A stretch of DNA of 64,000 nucleotides, taken from NCBI RefSeq assembly GCF_000621025.1, contig NZ_KK211205.1:509521-573520 (forward strand), read 5' to 3'. This DNA is from Brackiella oedipodis DSM 13743. Lineage in GTDB: Bacteria; Pseudomonadota; Gammaproteobacteria; Burkholderiales; Burkholderiaceae_B. A model generated the notes under the pieces. The model was not told the origin of the DNA. It did no database searches and was given only the letters and a program-made list of their open reading frames with translations. This document shows, piece by piece, positions 49,214-55,808 of the stretch. Every line of letters begins with the position of its first letter. Position 1 is the stretch's first letter. The translations under genes were made by a program, and so were the position numbers.

Positions 49214-49750
49214 CTAAGCCGCATCAATGGCATTGACAAAGTCTTCTAAATCATTTGGATTGCGAGAAGTAATCAATAAATAACCATTGTCTTTGCATTG
49301 CACCACGGATTTGTCATGCCACTGAGCGCCTGCGTTTTCTAGGTCTAAACGAATGGAAATATAAGACGTTAAGTTCTTGCCTTTGCTTAGTCCTGTATCA
49401 ATCAACACCCAAGGGGCGTGGCAGATCGCAGCGACAGTTTTGCCGGCCTGCGCATGGGATTTGACGAATTGCTGAATATCTTCGTTTATGCGTGCATTAT
49501 CGGCATTGACCGTACCTCCCGGTAAGACCACGACATCGAAATTTTGCTCTACGTCAGCAATTTTGGCATCGGCGCTGACGACTTTATCCCAGTCTTTGTC
49601 AGCCGTCACGGTTTGGATGGATTTGCCGTCTGGCGTGGCGATTGTCACCTTATGGCCCTTGGCCTTGAGCTGCTCTGCAGGAACAGTGAGCTCATCACGC
49701 TCCACACCAAACGCTGTCGTTAAAATCAAAATGTTTTTAGACATATTCAT
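49214..49750 (-). CDS. DJ-1/PfpI family protein
   Basis: A 178-residue protein. The flavodoxin-like start KNILILTTAFGVERDELTVP includes the acidic residue of the family (Glu near 17). VVLPGGTVNADNAR and the nucleophile elbow AICHAPW (Cys about 110, His next) are clear. It resembles the PfpI/YhbO branch, described as deglycases or stress-linked peptidases. The precise activity is debated. A second DJ-1 family member, hchA, lies 9 kb away. Confidence 0.88.
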   Translation of the reverse strand: MNMSKNILILTTAFGVERDELTVPAEQLKAKGHKVTIATPDGKSIQTVTADKDWDKVVSADAKIADVEQNFDVVVLPGGTVNADNARINEDIQQFVKSHAQAGKTVAAICHAPWVLIDTGLSKGKNLTSYISIRLDLENAGAQWHDKSVVQCKDNGYLLITSRNPNDLEDFVNAIDAA

Positions 49751-49868
49751 ACTCCCTAAAGATTGAAGAAATCTGCAATCTCATTGTAACGAGCTCAGAA
49801 GGGTGGACATTATTAATGGTATGGCTAGATACACTTCGTCGTGATAATGTAATTAAATAAAAAAATTG

Positions 49869-50043
49869 TTGCAAAATGAAACAAAAATAAATACAATGGT
49901 TATATGATCTCAAATGCTCAAGAACTGCAGGCCTTGCAAGTTTGGTTTGTGTGATTTTGTATTTATTCATATTTAAGTTCATTTTAAAATTCCTTTGATA
50001 GTTAGTTTAATTTAACCACCTATGCATGCATAGGTGGTTTTTT
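49869..50043 (+). ncRNA. candidate small RNA or leader/attenuator (orphan promoter-terminator unit)
   Basis: TTGCAA (49869-49874), a 17-bp spacer and TACAAT (49892-49897) predict a start near 49904. A strong terminator, stem AACCACCTATGCA with its exact complement (50014-50039) and seven T, ends the unit after about 140 nt. No plus-strand gene lies between. The only frame is 16 codons (ATG 49904, ending QVWFV). It could be a free sRNA or a premature-termination leader of the thioesterase gene 85 bp downstream. Confidence 0.5.
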
Positions 50044-50128
50044 ATTTCATGTAGCGGCGCGCTAGCCCCTTGACTGCCTTGTCCTTGCATTAAAATGGCA
50101 AATTCAAAAAAATAAACAGGAGATAAAG

Positions 50129-50548
50129 ATGCCGCAGTCAATCAAAAAATCTGACTTTAATTATTTGGGTAAGGACAAAATTCGTTATAGCGATTTAGAT
50201 GTGCAAGGTCATGTCAATAACGCCGTATACTCAAGCTATCTAGAAACGGGTCGAACTGAATTTATGGTACAACAAGCGCTTGATTTTCCTGAGGATACGG
50301 GATTGGTGATTGTACGGTTAGAGCTCGACTTTTTGCAGGAAATGACAGAAAAAGGCCAGCAAATTGAGGTTGGTACGCGCATCAGCTCTTTAGGCAATAG
50401 CACCGTTAATTTTGAGCAAGCCATTTTTGTGGGTGATCAATGTACGGCGTTTGCGCGTATTGTGGCAGTTTATTTTGATCAAAAACAACGTAAATCAATC
50501 AAAATTGAAGGTAAATTTAGAGAGCAACTACAGGCGCTGATTGATTAA
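50129..50548 (+). CDS. acyl-CoA thioesterase, 4HBT hotdog family
   Basis: A 139-residue protein with a ribosome site AGGAG 8 bp upstream. The hotdog-fold signature IRYSDLDVQGHVNNAVYSSYLETGRTEF contains the catalytic Asp of 4-hydroxybenzoyl-CoA thioesterase-like enzymes (YSDLDVQGHVNN). It probably hydrolyses small acyl-CoAs in the cytosol. A promoter/terminator unit lies just upstream and might control it. Confidence 0.88.
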   Translation: MPQSIKKSDFNYLGKDKIRYSDLDVQGHVNNAVYSSYLETGRTEFMVQQALDFPEDTGLVIVRLELDFLQEMTEKGQQIEVGTRISSLGNSTVNFEQAIFVGDQCTAFARIVAVYFDQKQRKSIKIEGKFREQLQALID

Positions 50549-50609
50549 ATCTACTGAAGATTGGCAAACGTAGCGCTAATTATTCATCCCAGGAAAAATA
50601 TAGTTTTAC

Positions 50610-50888
50610 ATGGATATTATCAAAATATATTTCACCTTCCGTGAGTCGCCCCAAGACGTTAAAGATTCTTTTTGGAAGATCTACGAAAGCCTACGTTTAT
50701 TAATTGTTTATATCGGTTTTTTTGGGACGGCTTTTGTGGTGATTTCGATTCTCATCAATCTGAATCGTAATATAGTGCTCGGCTACTTATTAGCCACGCA
50801 AATTTATCTTATTTTAGGTGTGGCAAGTGCGCTATTAATTTTATATATACTATTAAAAATAGCCCTAAAAAAGCATATGCTTAGTTAA
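50610..50888 (+). CDS. small membrane protein, 92 aa, unknown
   Basis: A 92-residue frame with two membrane segments (about 30-50 and 57-84), a charged N-terminus (FRESPQDVKDSFWKIYESLR) and a basic end (LKKHMLS). A partial ribosome site (AGGA) lies rather far from the ATG. It is followed 22 bp later by a small lipoprotein gene in the same direction, so the two are likely one unit. The family is not recognised. Confidence 0.6.
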   Translation: MDIIKIYFTFRESPQDVKDSFWKIYESLRLLIVYIGFFGTAFVVISILINLNRNIVLGYLLATQIYLILGVASALLILYILLKIALKKHMLS

Positions 50889-50910
50889 TTTGACGTTCAA
50901 GGAGAAGGTC

Positions 50911-51198
50911 TTGAAAAAATGTATTCCACTAATAGCAGTGTCTTTGGCACTAACGCTTTCAGCGTGTTCTAGCGGTCACTACACAGTCGATGAATTGGCT
51001 TCAAGTAATAAATATTACAATAAGGCCGTCAAAGCGTGCCAAGCCGGAGAGATTGAAGCAGGGGATCCGACTTGCGAAAACCTAGAACAAGCAAAACTAC
51101 GTCGTAGCGAGCGTGGGTTTAATAATTTACCTACCGGTGTCGTTCCTCAGAAAAAGGCCAAACCTGTCAGTGATGAATTAGACTTTAGCCAGTCGTAA
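50911..51198 (+). CDS. small lipoprotein resembling the EexN family
   Basis: The frame is open from 50890, but the TTG at 50911 has a perfect AAGGAG (50899-50904) 6 bp upstream and starts a clean lipoprotein signal, MKKCIPLIAVSLALTLSACSS (lipobox LSAC). The mature 76 residues contain YTVDELASSNKYYNKAVKAC and DPTCENLEQAKLRR, the short pattern with two cysteines seen in EexN-type entry-exclusion lipoproteins. EexN proteins are known from conjugative elements; chromosomal homologues without such a role are common. A terminator follows. Confidence 0.65.
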   Translation: MKKCIPLIAVSLALTLSACSSGHYTVDELASSNKYYNKAVKACQAGEIEAGDPTCENLEQAKLRRSERGFNNLPTGVVPQKKAKPVSDELDFSQS

Positions 51199-51218
51199 AG
51201 ATGATTAATATTTAATTA

Positions 51219-51256
51219 GCCTCGCTAGCCTGTGCACAGTCTGGCGAGGCTTTTTT
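51219..51256 (+). terminator. terminator after the EexN-like lipoprotein
   Basis: The stem GCCTCGCTAG/CTGGCGAGGC (51219-51228 with 51241-51250, one wobble) is followed by six T. Confidence 0.9.
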
Positions 51257-51384
51257 ATGTGATTGAACGTGAAACAGCTTGTAGTCGTATTGGAGTCACT
51301 TAGCCAGAGCGTAGCCCTGCCGGTTTTTAGCGTAGATAGACTATTTATTCAAGTGATGTCTGGCTAGATATAATGAGTAGGCAC
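51257..51384. other. gene-free spacer before the tRNA-His region
   Basis: No ORF, repeat or RNA gene is seen. It is part of the gene-free interval 51199-51507, which otherwise holds two terminators and AT-rich repeats. Confidence 0.4.
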
Positions 51385-51406
51385 AAAAAAACCACTCCAA
51401 GAGTGG
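51385..51406 (-). terminator. terminator of tRNA-His
   Basis: On the minus strand, the stem CCACTC/GAGTGG (51392-51397 with 51401-51406) is followed by seven T. It is about 100 bp past the tRNA 3' end. Confidence 0.8.
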
Positions 51407-51431
51407 CTATCGAGGTGATGAATATGCTTTT

Positions 51432-51507
51432 AAATAGCTTTTAGTAAGCTATAAATAATAAGCTATTTAATAATAAGCTTATATAGTAATAAGAGTAATA
51501 AGCTATT
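51432..51507. repeat. degenerate AT-rich repeats (AATAAGCTATTT-like)
   Basis: Four to five imperfect copies of TAATAAGCTATTT / AATAGCTT-type units are packed between the tRNA-His 3' end and its terminator, partly as inverted copies. Confidence 0.6.
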
Positions 51508-51583
51508 TGGGGTGGCTGATGGGGCTCGAACCCACGACAACCGGAATCACAATCCGGGACTCTACCAGCTGAGCTACAGCCAC
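51508..51583 (-). tRNA. tRNA-His(GUG)
   Basis: The acceptor stem GTGGCTG pairs with CAGCCAC. The anticodon loop is TTGTGAT with anticodon GTG. C73 pairs with the encoded extra 5' G (G-1, at 51584), and the CCA end is encoded. Confidence 0.97.
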
Positions 51584-51599
51584 CACAAATAAGAATAAA

Positions 51600-51628
51600 A
51601 TTTTAGCGGCATTTGTCAGGCTTGTCAA
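51600..51628 (-). promoter_or_regulatory. promoter of tRNA-His
   Basis: On the minus strand, a perfect TTGACA (51628-51623), a 17-bp spacer and TAAAAT (51605-51600) lie about 16 bp before the tRNA. Confidence 0.85.
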
Positions 51629-51709
51629 TACCTTTTTGGAAAATTTCTAAATTTGCCGCTAAGTCATAGAGTGCTTGTCTAAAAATATTTATTTGCAAAA
51701 GAGCAATCA

Positions 51710-51738
51710 TTGTCAAGCTTATGTGAAACGGTTAAAAT
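51710..51738 (+). promoter_or_regulatory. promoter of tRNA-Arg
   Basis: TTGTCA (51710-51715), a 17-bp spacer and TAAAAT (51733-51738) lie 17 bp before the tRNA. Confidence 0.8.
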
Positions 51739-51755
51739 GCTGGTTCGCTAAAAAC

Positions 51756-51832
51756 GTCTCCGTAGCTCAACTGGATAGAGCACCCGCCTTCTAAGCGGGG
51801 GGTTGTGAGTTCGATTCTCGCCGGAGGCGCCA
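51756..51832 (+). tRNA. tRNA-Arg(UCU)
   Basis: A 77-nt tRNA. The acceptor stem GTCTCCG pairs with CGGAGGC, the anticodon loop is CTTCTAA with anticodon TCT, the T loop is GTTCGATTC, and the CCA end is encoded. Its 3' end borders integrase remains, so it was probably the attachment site of an element. Confidence 0.97.
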
Positions 51833-51946
51833 AAATCTCTTTTCGCAAGCCTTCATATCGCGTCATAAAATAAAGTAAGCTACTGAAAAATATAGGTTTT
51901 TTTGTTTCATTACTGTTTTTGTCTGTTCATGCCTGTTTTTCTACTT

Positions 51947-51982
51947 TAGGGTAACTTTTAGGGTAACTTTTAGGGTAACTTT
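51947..51982. repeat. three exact tandem copies of TAGGGTAACTTT
   Basis: The 12-bp unit occurs at 51947, 51959 and 51971 without mismatch, between tRNA-Arg and the integrase remnant. Short direct repeats in this position are typical of arm-type integrase binding sites; that role is inferred. Confidence 0.85.
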
Positions 51983-52010
51983 TCTAGTGTTAATTACTAA
52001 GAGTTTACTC

Positions 52011-52262
52011 TTGCCTTTAACCGATAAATAAATTAAACAACTCCCATCGCCTCTGTCTGGTGTTTCTAAGCACTTTGATGGGCTAGGTCTTTATTTACAA
52101 ATAAATCAGGCCAAAAGTATTGGTGTTTGCAATACCATCGACCAGAGGATAAGAAAAAAGACGTGATAGCAATAGGAGTTTATCCCGCCGTTACCCGATA
52201 CAGAGGTTGATAACGAGAGTGAGGCATTAGAAGCCCTGATAGCAGGGGCGATAGGTATATAA
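52011..52262 (+). pseudogene. decayed P4-type tyrosine integrase (N-terminal arm-binding domain only)
   Basis: From TTG 52011 the frame reads LPLTDK, stop, IKQLPSPLSGVSKHFDGLGLYLQIN. After a frameshift near 52110 it continues SGQKYWCLQYHRPEDKKKDV and IAIGVYPAVTRYRG to a stop, and then DNESEALEALIAG in another frame. Together this matches the arm DNA-binding domain (DUF4102 type) of P4-family phage and island integrases, and most of the catalytic part is gone. It lies 178 bp after tRNA-Arg in the usual orientation. The stop, frameshifts and truncation show it is dead. Confidence 0.85.
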
Positions 52263-52294
52263 TGGGTTAAAAAAACTCGTTACAGGAGTGAAAG

Positions 52295-52555
52295 ATGCTT
52301 ATTCTATATAGTAGCTTGTGTGGGTTGTTTGATTTTTTACCAAAGTTTGGAACCGTACAAGGGGTATGGTTCTATTACTTTTTAGGATGTGCGCTTGTCG
52401 CTTATATAGCGTATTGTTTAGATAAAAATCCTATTAAATGGTTTTTTATAAGCGTAATGATTACGCCTATTATTGGTTATCTTGCTTTATTTTTGATTTA
52501 TCAAATTACCGATTTTCTAGTAAAACGTAAATTAAAGAAACAGGATAAATTATGA
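52295..52555 (+). CDS. small membrane protein in the island remnant, 86 aa
   Basis: An 86-residue frame with a good ribosome site (AGGAGTG about 7 bp upstream) and a terminator directly after the stop. It has two to three hydrophobic segments (about 1-13, 22-42, 46-75) and a lysine-rich end (VKRKLKKQDKL). The family is not recognised. It sits inside the tRNA-Arg element remnant and is lower in GC than the flanking genes, so it is probably cargo that survived decay. Confidence 0.65.
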   Translation: MLILYSSLCGLFDFLPKFGTVQGVWFYYFLGCALVAYIAYCLDKNPIKWFFISVMITPIIGYLALFLIYQITDFLVKRKLKKQDKL

Positions 52556-52563
52556 AAAAATAG

Positions 52564-52585
52564 CCCCGTATTTACGGGGTTTTTT
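52564..52585 (+). terminator. terminator of the island membrane protein gene
   Basis: The stem CCCCGT/ACGGGG (52564-52569 with 52574-52579) with an ATTT loop is followed by six T, 9 bp after the stop. Confidence 0.9.
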
Positions 52586-52608
52586 ATTAGGTATAGAAAA
52601 TAGCATTC

Positions 52609-52692
52609 ATGATTATCAAACTCAAATGGCGCTGTCGCCTCTTAGCGGCGATTGCGCTCGTATTCCTGCTGGCAGGTTGTCAAACCTCATGA
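52609..52692 (+). pseudogene. truncated lipoprotein fragment, 27 aa
   Basis: From ATG 52609 the frame gives a complete lipoprotein signal (basic MIIKLKWRCR, hydrophobic core, lipobox LAGC at the end), then stops four residues after the cysteine. Both alternative frames downstream stay open and look protein-like (DAIQRAKNAATQQSSK in one, a proline-rich stretch in another), which suggests a frameshift. An intact mini-lipoprotein cannot be excluded. No strong ribosome site is visible. Confidence 0.4.
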
Positions 52693-52843
52693 TGCCATAC
52701 AACGCGCCAAGAACGCCGCTACCCAACAATCCTCAAAATCCTTTTCATCCCGTAGATCTCTTTAAATCATTAGCCGTTTTATGGATTAGAAACGACACTG
52801 GCTGAAAACATCTGCACGCTAGTGGTTCTCTGCAGAATATCGC

Positions 52844-52872
52844 TTGTTATGTTGAATGACTAGCGTTATACT
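52844..52872 (+). promoter_or_regulatory. promoter of the tandem-repeat transcript
   Basis: TTGTTA (52844-52849), a 17-bp spacer and TATACT (52867-52872) predict a start at about 52879, three bases before the first 35-bp repeat. Confidence 0.65.
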
Positions 52873-52878
52873 GAAGAA

Positions 52879-53013
52879 AAAATAGGTGAGTCCTGCCTCA
52901 ATGGGCGATTATATTCATAGGTGAGTCCTGCCTTAATGGGCGATTAAATTCATAGGTGAGTCCTGCCTTAATGGGCGATTAAAAAGGGTAACGGCGTGCC
53001 ATTACCCTTTCTT
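52879..53013 (+). ncRNA. candidate tandem-repeat small RNA
   Basis: This predicted transcript of about 135 nt starts after the promoter at 52844-52872 and ends at a hairpin (AAAGGGTAA at 52983-52991 with TTACCCTTT at 53002-53010, followed by TTTCTT-like sequence). It consists almost wholly of three 35-nt repeats. Each repeat can form a small hairpin GCCT-TAAT-GGGC; the single base change in the first copy falls in the loop. No ORF with a ribosome site is present. Confidence 0.5.
52882..52983. repeat. three tandem 35-bp direct repeats
   Basis: Units begin at 52882, 52917 and 52952, each starting ATAGGTGAGTCCTGCC. Copies 2 and 3 are identical over 32 bases. Copy 1 differs from copy 2 at only two positions (C for T in the loop, T for A near the end). 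There are no spacers, so it is not a CRISPR array. Confidence 0.92.
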
Positions 53014-53380
53014 ATTGGATGCGATTTGTCGCTTGCGATTGACGAAGATGGATATCTTCAATCCAAAGCCATTTGAACCTTTGGCAACCACCAATTGCAG
53101 TGGCTCAGCAGCGCTCATATTAGACAGTGCGACTTACAGACGTCAGGCGCCATCCTATTGTATAAGCCATACGGGTCAATGCTTGAGAGCGTTTAAGTGA
53201 TTAAAAGCGCCGGCTAAATAAAAGACCACTAAAAGAAAAAACTGAATGCTGTCCTTAAGCAAACAATACAGCTTAAGACAGTGCGATCACGACGCGAGTG
53301 AATACTGACTGTCGTCTTAGTACAATCCCCTCAAATTGTCCTACAAAAGCATGCTATTATTAAATAGTCAATACTCATGC
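53014..53380. other. stretch without a credible gene upstream of the 3-hydroxyacyl-CoA dehydrogenase
   Basis: A 61-residue plus frame (53015-53200) has no ribosome site or recognisable sequence. I see no RNA gene. It probably holds the right edge of the element remnant and the promoter of the downstream gene (a weak TTGTCC/TATTAA pair at 53336-53363). Confidence 0.4.
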
Positions 53381-53404
53381 AACGCTCAATAAGCGAGCGT
53401 TTTC
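53381..53404 (+). terminator. terminator-like hairpin just upstream of the 3-hydroxyacyl-CoA dehydrogenase gene
   Basis: The stem AACGCTC/GAGCGTT (53381-53387 with 53395-53401) runs into TTTCTTC, 31 bp before the start codon. It may end upstream transcripts or act as a leader attenuator. Confidence 0.4.
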
Positions 53405-53434
53405 TTCAGTCATTTCTAATAGGAGAGTGTCAGT

Positions 53435-54319
53435 ATGGAATCCAAAAATATTACAGTCATTGGTGCTGGTGTGCTCGGTGCACAAATTGCTTATCAAGCG
53501 GCCTATGCTGGTCATCATGTGACGAGTTACGACATCAATGATGAGGCCTTGCAAGCCGCTCAGAAACGCTTTGATAAATTAGGCAAGAATTATATAGCGG
53601 ATTTGCAGGATGCTACTGAAGAAAAAATCAAACAAGCCAAAGAACATTTAACATTGACCTCAGATTTAGCACAGGCGGTCAGCCAAGCGGATCTTGTGAT
53701 TGAAGCTGTACCCGAAAATATCGATCTCAAAAAAGAAATCTGGCCAGTGATTGGCAAAAATGCGCCAGATCATGCGGTCTTGGCGACTAATACCTCTACC
53801 CTTAAACCTTCAGATTTTGCAGATGCTACGGGTCACCCTGAGCGCTTTGTTACCATGCATTTTGCCAATGAAATTTGGATTCACAATATCTGCGAAATCA
53901 TGCCAAACCAAAAGAGTGATTCGCAATACCTAGAAAAGGCGGCACAATTTGCCAAAATCATGGGCTTTGAGCCGATTATTCTCAAAAAAGAACAACCGGG
54001 TTATGTGCTCAATACACTTTTAGTACCGCTATTGCATGCCACCGCCTATTTAATTGCCAATGAAATTGCTGAACCTAAGGATATCGATAAGGTGTGGCGT
54101 AATGCGACCGGTTCACCTAAAGGCCCTTGCGAAATTATGGATACTGTCGGTTTACGCACGGTCTTAGCGGTAAATACTAACCAAGCAAAAGCCGGTGATG
54201 AGACGGCCGCTAAATTTGTCAAAATTCTGCAATCGAAGTACATCGATCAAGGCAAAATCGGTATTGAAGGGGGTGAGGGCTTCTTTAAATACGACGACAA
54301 TAATAAAATCGTCTCATAA
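53435..54319 (+). CDS. 3-hydroxyacyl-CoA dehydrogenase (3-hydroxybutyryl type)
   Basis: A 294-residue protein with GGAGAG about 8 bp before the ATG. The N-terminal NAD-binding motif is ITVIGAGVLGAQIA (Gly10-x-Gly12-x-x-Gly15) with an acidic residue after beta2 (SYDIND). The catalytic region has TNTSTLKPSDFA and FVTMHFANEIW; the active-site His is in MHFANEIW. The C-terminal helical domain includes GYVLNTLLVPLLHATAYLI. It oxidises 3-hydroxyacyl-CoA to 3-ketoacyl-CoA. It is a single gene with its own terminator, next to the island remnant, so horizontal origin is possible but not shown. Confidence 0.9.
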   Translation: MESKNITVIGAGVLGAQIAYQAAYAGHHVTSYDINDEALQAAQKRFDKLGKNYIADLQDATEEKIKQAKEHLTLTSDLAQAVSQADLVIEAVPENIDLKKEIWPVIGKNAPDHAVLATNTSTLKPSDFADATGHPERFVTMHFANEIWIHNICEIMPNQKSDSQYLEKAAQFAKIMGFEPIILKKEQPGYVLNTLLVPLLHATAYLIANEIAEPKDIDKVWRNATGSPKGPCEIMDTVGLRTVLAVNTNQAKAGDETAAKFVKILQSKYIDQGKIGIEGGEGFFKYDDNNKIVS

Positions 54320-54373
54320 TACAAGCACGCAACGCTTTATTTTTTAGTCAGCCTAATTGGCTTTAACACTCCG

Positions 54374-54410
54374 CCCCCAAGGTAATTGATTACTTTGGGG
54401 GATTTTTTTT
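54374..54410 (+). terminator. terminator of the 3-hydroxyacyl-CoA dehydrogenase gene
   Basis: A stem of about 12 bp, CCCCCAAGGTAAT with TTACTTTGGGGG (one wobble), and eight T lie 55 bp after the stop. Confidence 0.92.
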
Positions 54411-54536
54411 GTTAAATCTGACTTCTCAAAGCTGGATAATTTTCCTTACTAAGAATAACACCTAATTGCATTTTCACATTAAAGGGTTTTTAATTAAGGG
54501 ATAATTTGTAAACATTAAAAACTATAAGAGCCCATT

Positions 54537-55808
54537 ATGTCAGACTTATCCAAAATCACATGTATAGAAGATCTCCGTCAGGTTTATTTACGTAAAGTCC
54601 CTACCATGTTTGTGGATTATTGTGAATCGGGCTCATATACGGAAAGTACCTTTCGCGCTAACCAAGAGGATTTTCGTAAACTTTTATTTAGACAAAAAGT
54701 CGCGCGCGATTTAAGTAATCGCACCGTCGCCACCCAAATGATTGGTCAAGATGTCGCCATGCCCGTTGCGATTGCCCCAACAGGCTTAGCCGGCATGCAG
54801 CATGCCGACGGTGAAATTCTAGGCGCCAAAGCCGCCGAGGAATTTGGGGTGCCATTCATTTTATCGACCATGAGTGTGTGCTCCATCGAAGATGTGGCCC
54901 AACATACCAATAAACCGTTTTGGTTCCAATTGTATGTTATGCGCGATATGGACTTTATCAGACGTTTGATTGATCGCGCCAAGGCGGCCAATTGCAGTGC
55001 GCTTATGATTACCCTAGATCTCCAAATTCTAGGTCAACGTCACAAAGACATTAAAAATGGCTTAAGTACCCCGCCTAAGCCTACCCTCAAAAATATCCTT
55101 AACCTAGCCACCAAGCCAGAATGGTGCTTCGCGATGAGCAAAACGAAGCGCCGTTATATGGGTAATATCGTTGGCCATGCCAGCAATGTCAGTGATATGC
55201 GGTCTTTATCAGCGTGGACCGTTGAGCAATTTGACCCCCAACTCAATTGGGATTCTGTCAAAGAAATCATGGATTATTGGGGTGGTAAGGTCATCATCAA
55301 AGGCATTATGGAAACCGACGACGCCATAAAAGCCGCCGAAATAGGTGCGGATGCTATCGTGGTGTCCAATCATGGTGGTCGTCAACTCGATGGGGCACCG
55401 TCCTCTATCTCAGTGTTGCCAGAAATTATTCAAGCGGTGCGCCAAGCGGGTCACAACACAGAGATCTGGGTTGATGGTGGTGTTCGCCAGGGCCAAGACG
55501 TCTTGCGTGCGCGCGCTCTAGGTGCCCAAGGGGTACTTATCGGTCGCCCTTATTTATATGGTTTAGGAGCCTATGGTCAAGAGGGAGTCTACAAAGCGTT
55601 AGAACTGATCCAAAAAGAACTGGATATTTCTATGGCTTTTTGTGGTCATACCGATATTAATCAGGTCGATAGCCATATTCTACGTAATCCGGAGTTGTAC
55701 GCGCCCAAACCGCAAACAGACAAGCAAGGGGCCAACACAGACGCGCAAACTGACGTAAAAGAGCCGCAAACAGAGGATAAAGGGGGCAAAGATGTTAAGA
55801 AGTCTTGA
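54537..55808 (+). CDS. lldD: FMN-dependent L-lactate dehydrogenase
   Basis: A 423-residue alpha-hydroxyacid oxidase family protein. FMN-site blocks are MPVAIAPTGLAGM and LSTMSVCSIEDV; the active-site set is Lys255 (IIKGIM), His279 and Arg282 in SNHGGRQLDGAPSS. VDGGVRQGQDVLRARALGA and IGRPYLYG follow. It oxidises lactate to pyruvate and passes electrons to the respiratory chain. The family usually ends near 385-395; here a hydrophilic tail of about 35 residues rich in Lys, Gln, Thr and Asp is added. The end overlaps the next gene by 17 bp. Confidence 0.94.
   Translation: MSDLSKITCIEDLRQVYLRKVPTMFVDYCESGSYTESTFRANQEDFRKLLFRQKVARDLSNRTVATQMIGQDVAMPVAIAPTGLAGMQHADGEILGAKAAEEFGVPFILSTMSVCSIEDVAQHTNKPFWFQLYVMRDMDFIRRLIDRAKAANCSALMITLDLQILGQRHKDIKNGLSTPPKPTLKNILNLATKPEWCFAMSKTKRRYMGNIVGHASNVSDMRSLSAWTVEQFDPQLNWDSVKEIMDYWGGKVIIKGIMETDDAIKAAEIGADAIVVSNHGGRQLDGAPSSISVLPEIIQAVRQAGHNTEIWVDGGVRQGQDVLRARALGAQGVLIGRPYLYGLGAYGQEGVYKALELIQKELDISMAFCGHTDINQVDSHILRNPELYAPKPQTDKQGANTDAQTDVKEPQTEDKGGKDVKKS

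Noticed and set aside
49737-49982. 81-residue minus-strand ORF overlapping the PfpI gene start
   Set aside because: No ribosome site, out of keeping with gene composition, overlaps a clear gene and the predicted promoter of the orphan transcript.
52882-52983. CRISPR array from the 35-bp repeats
   Set aside because: The three copies are directly adjacent with a 35-bp period and no spacers, and no cas genes are in the window.
53145-53152. AGGCGCCA, identical to the last 8 bases of tRNA-Arg, as an attR site
   Set aside because: An 8-bp match within 1.5 kb is too short to separate from chance, and no longer tRNA 3' copy follows.
53015-53200. 61-residue plus-strand ORF after the repeat unit
   Set aside because: No ribosome site, starts within the terminator flank, no recognisable sequence.
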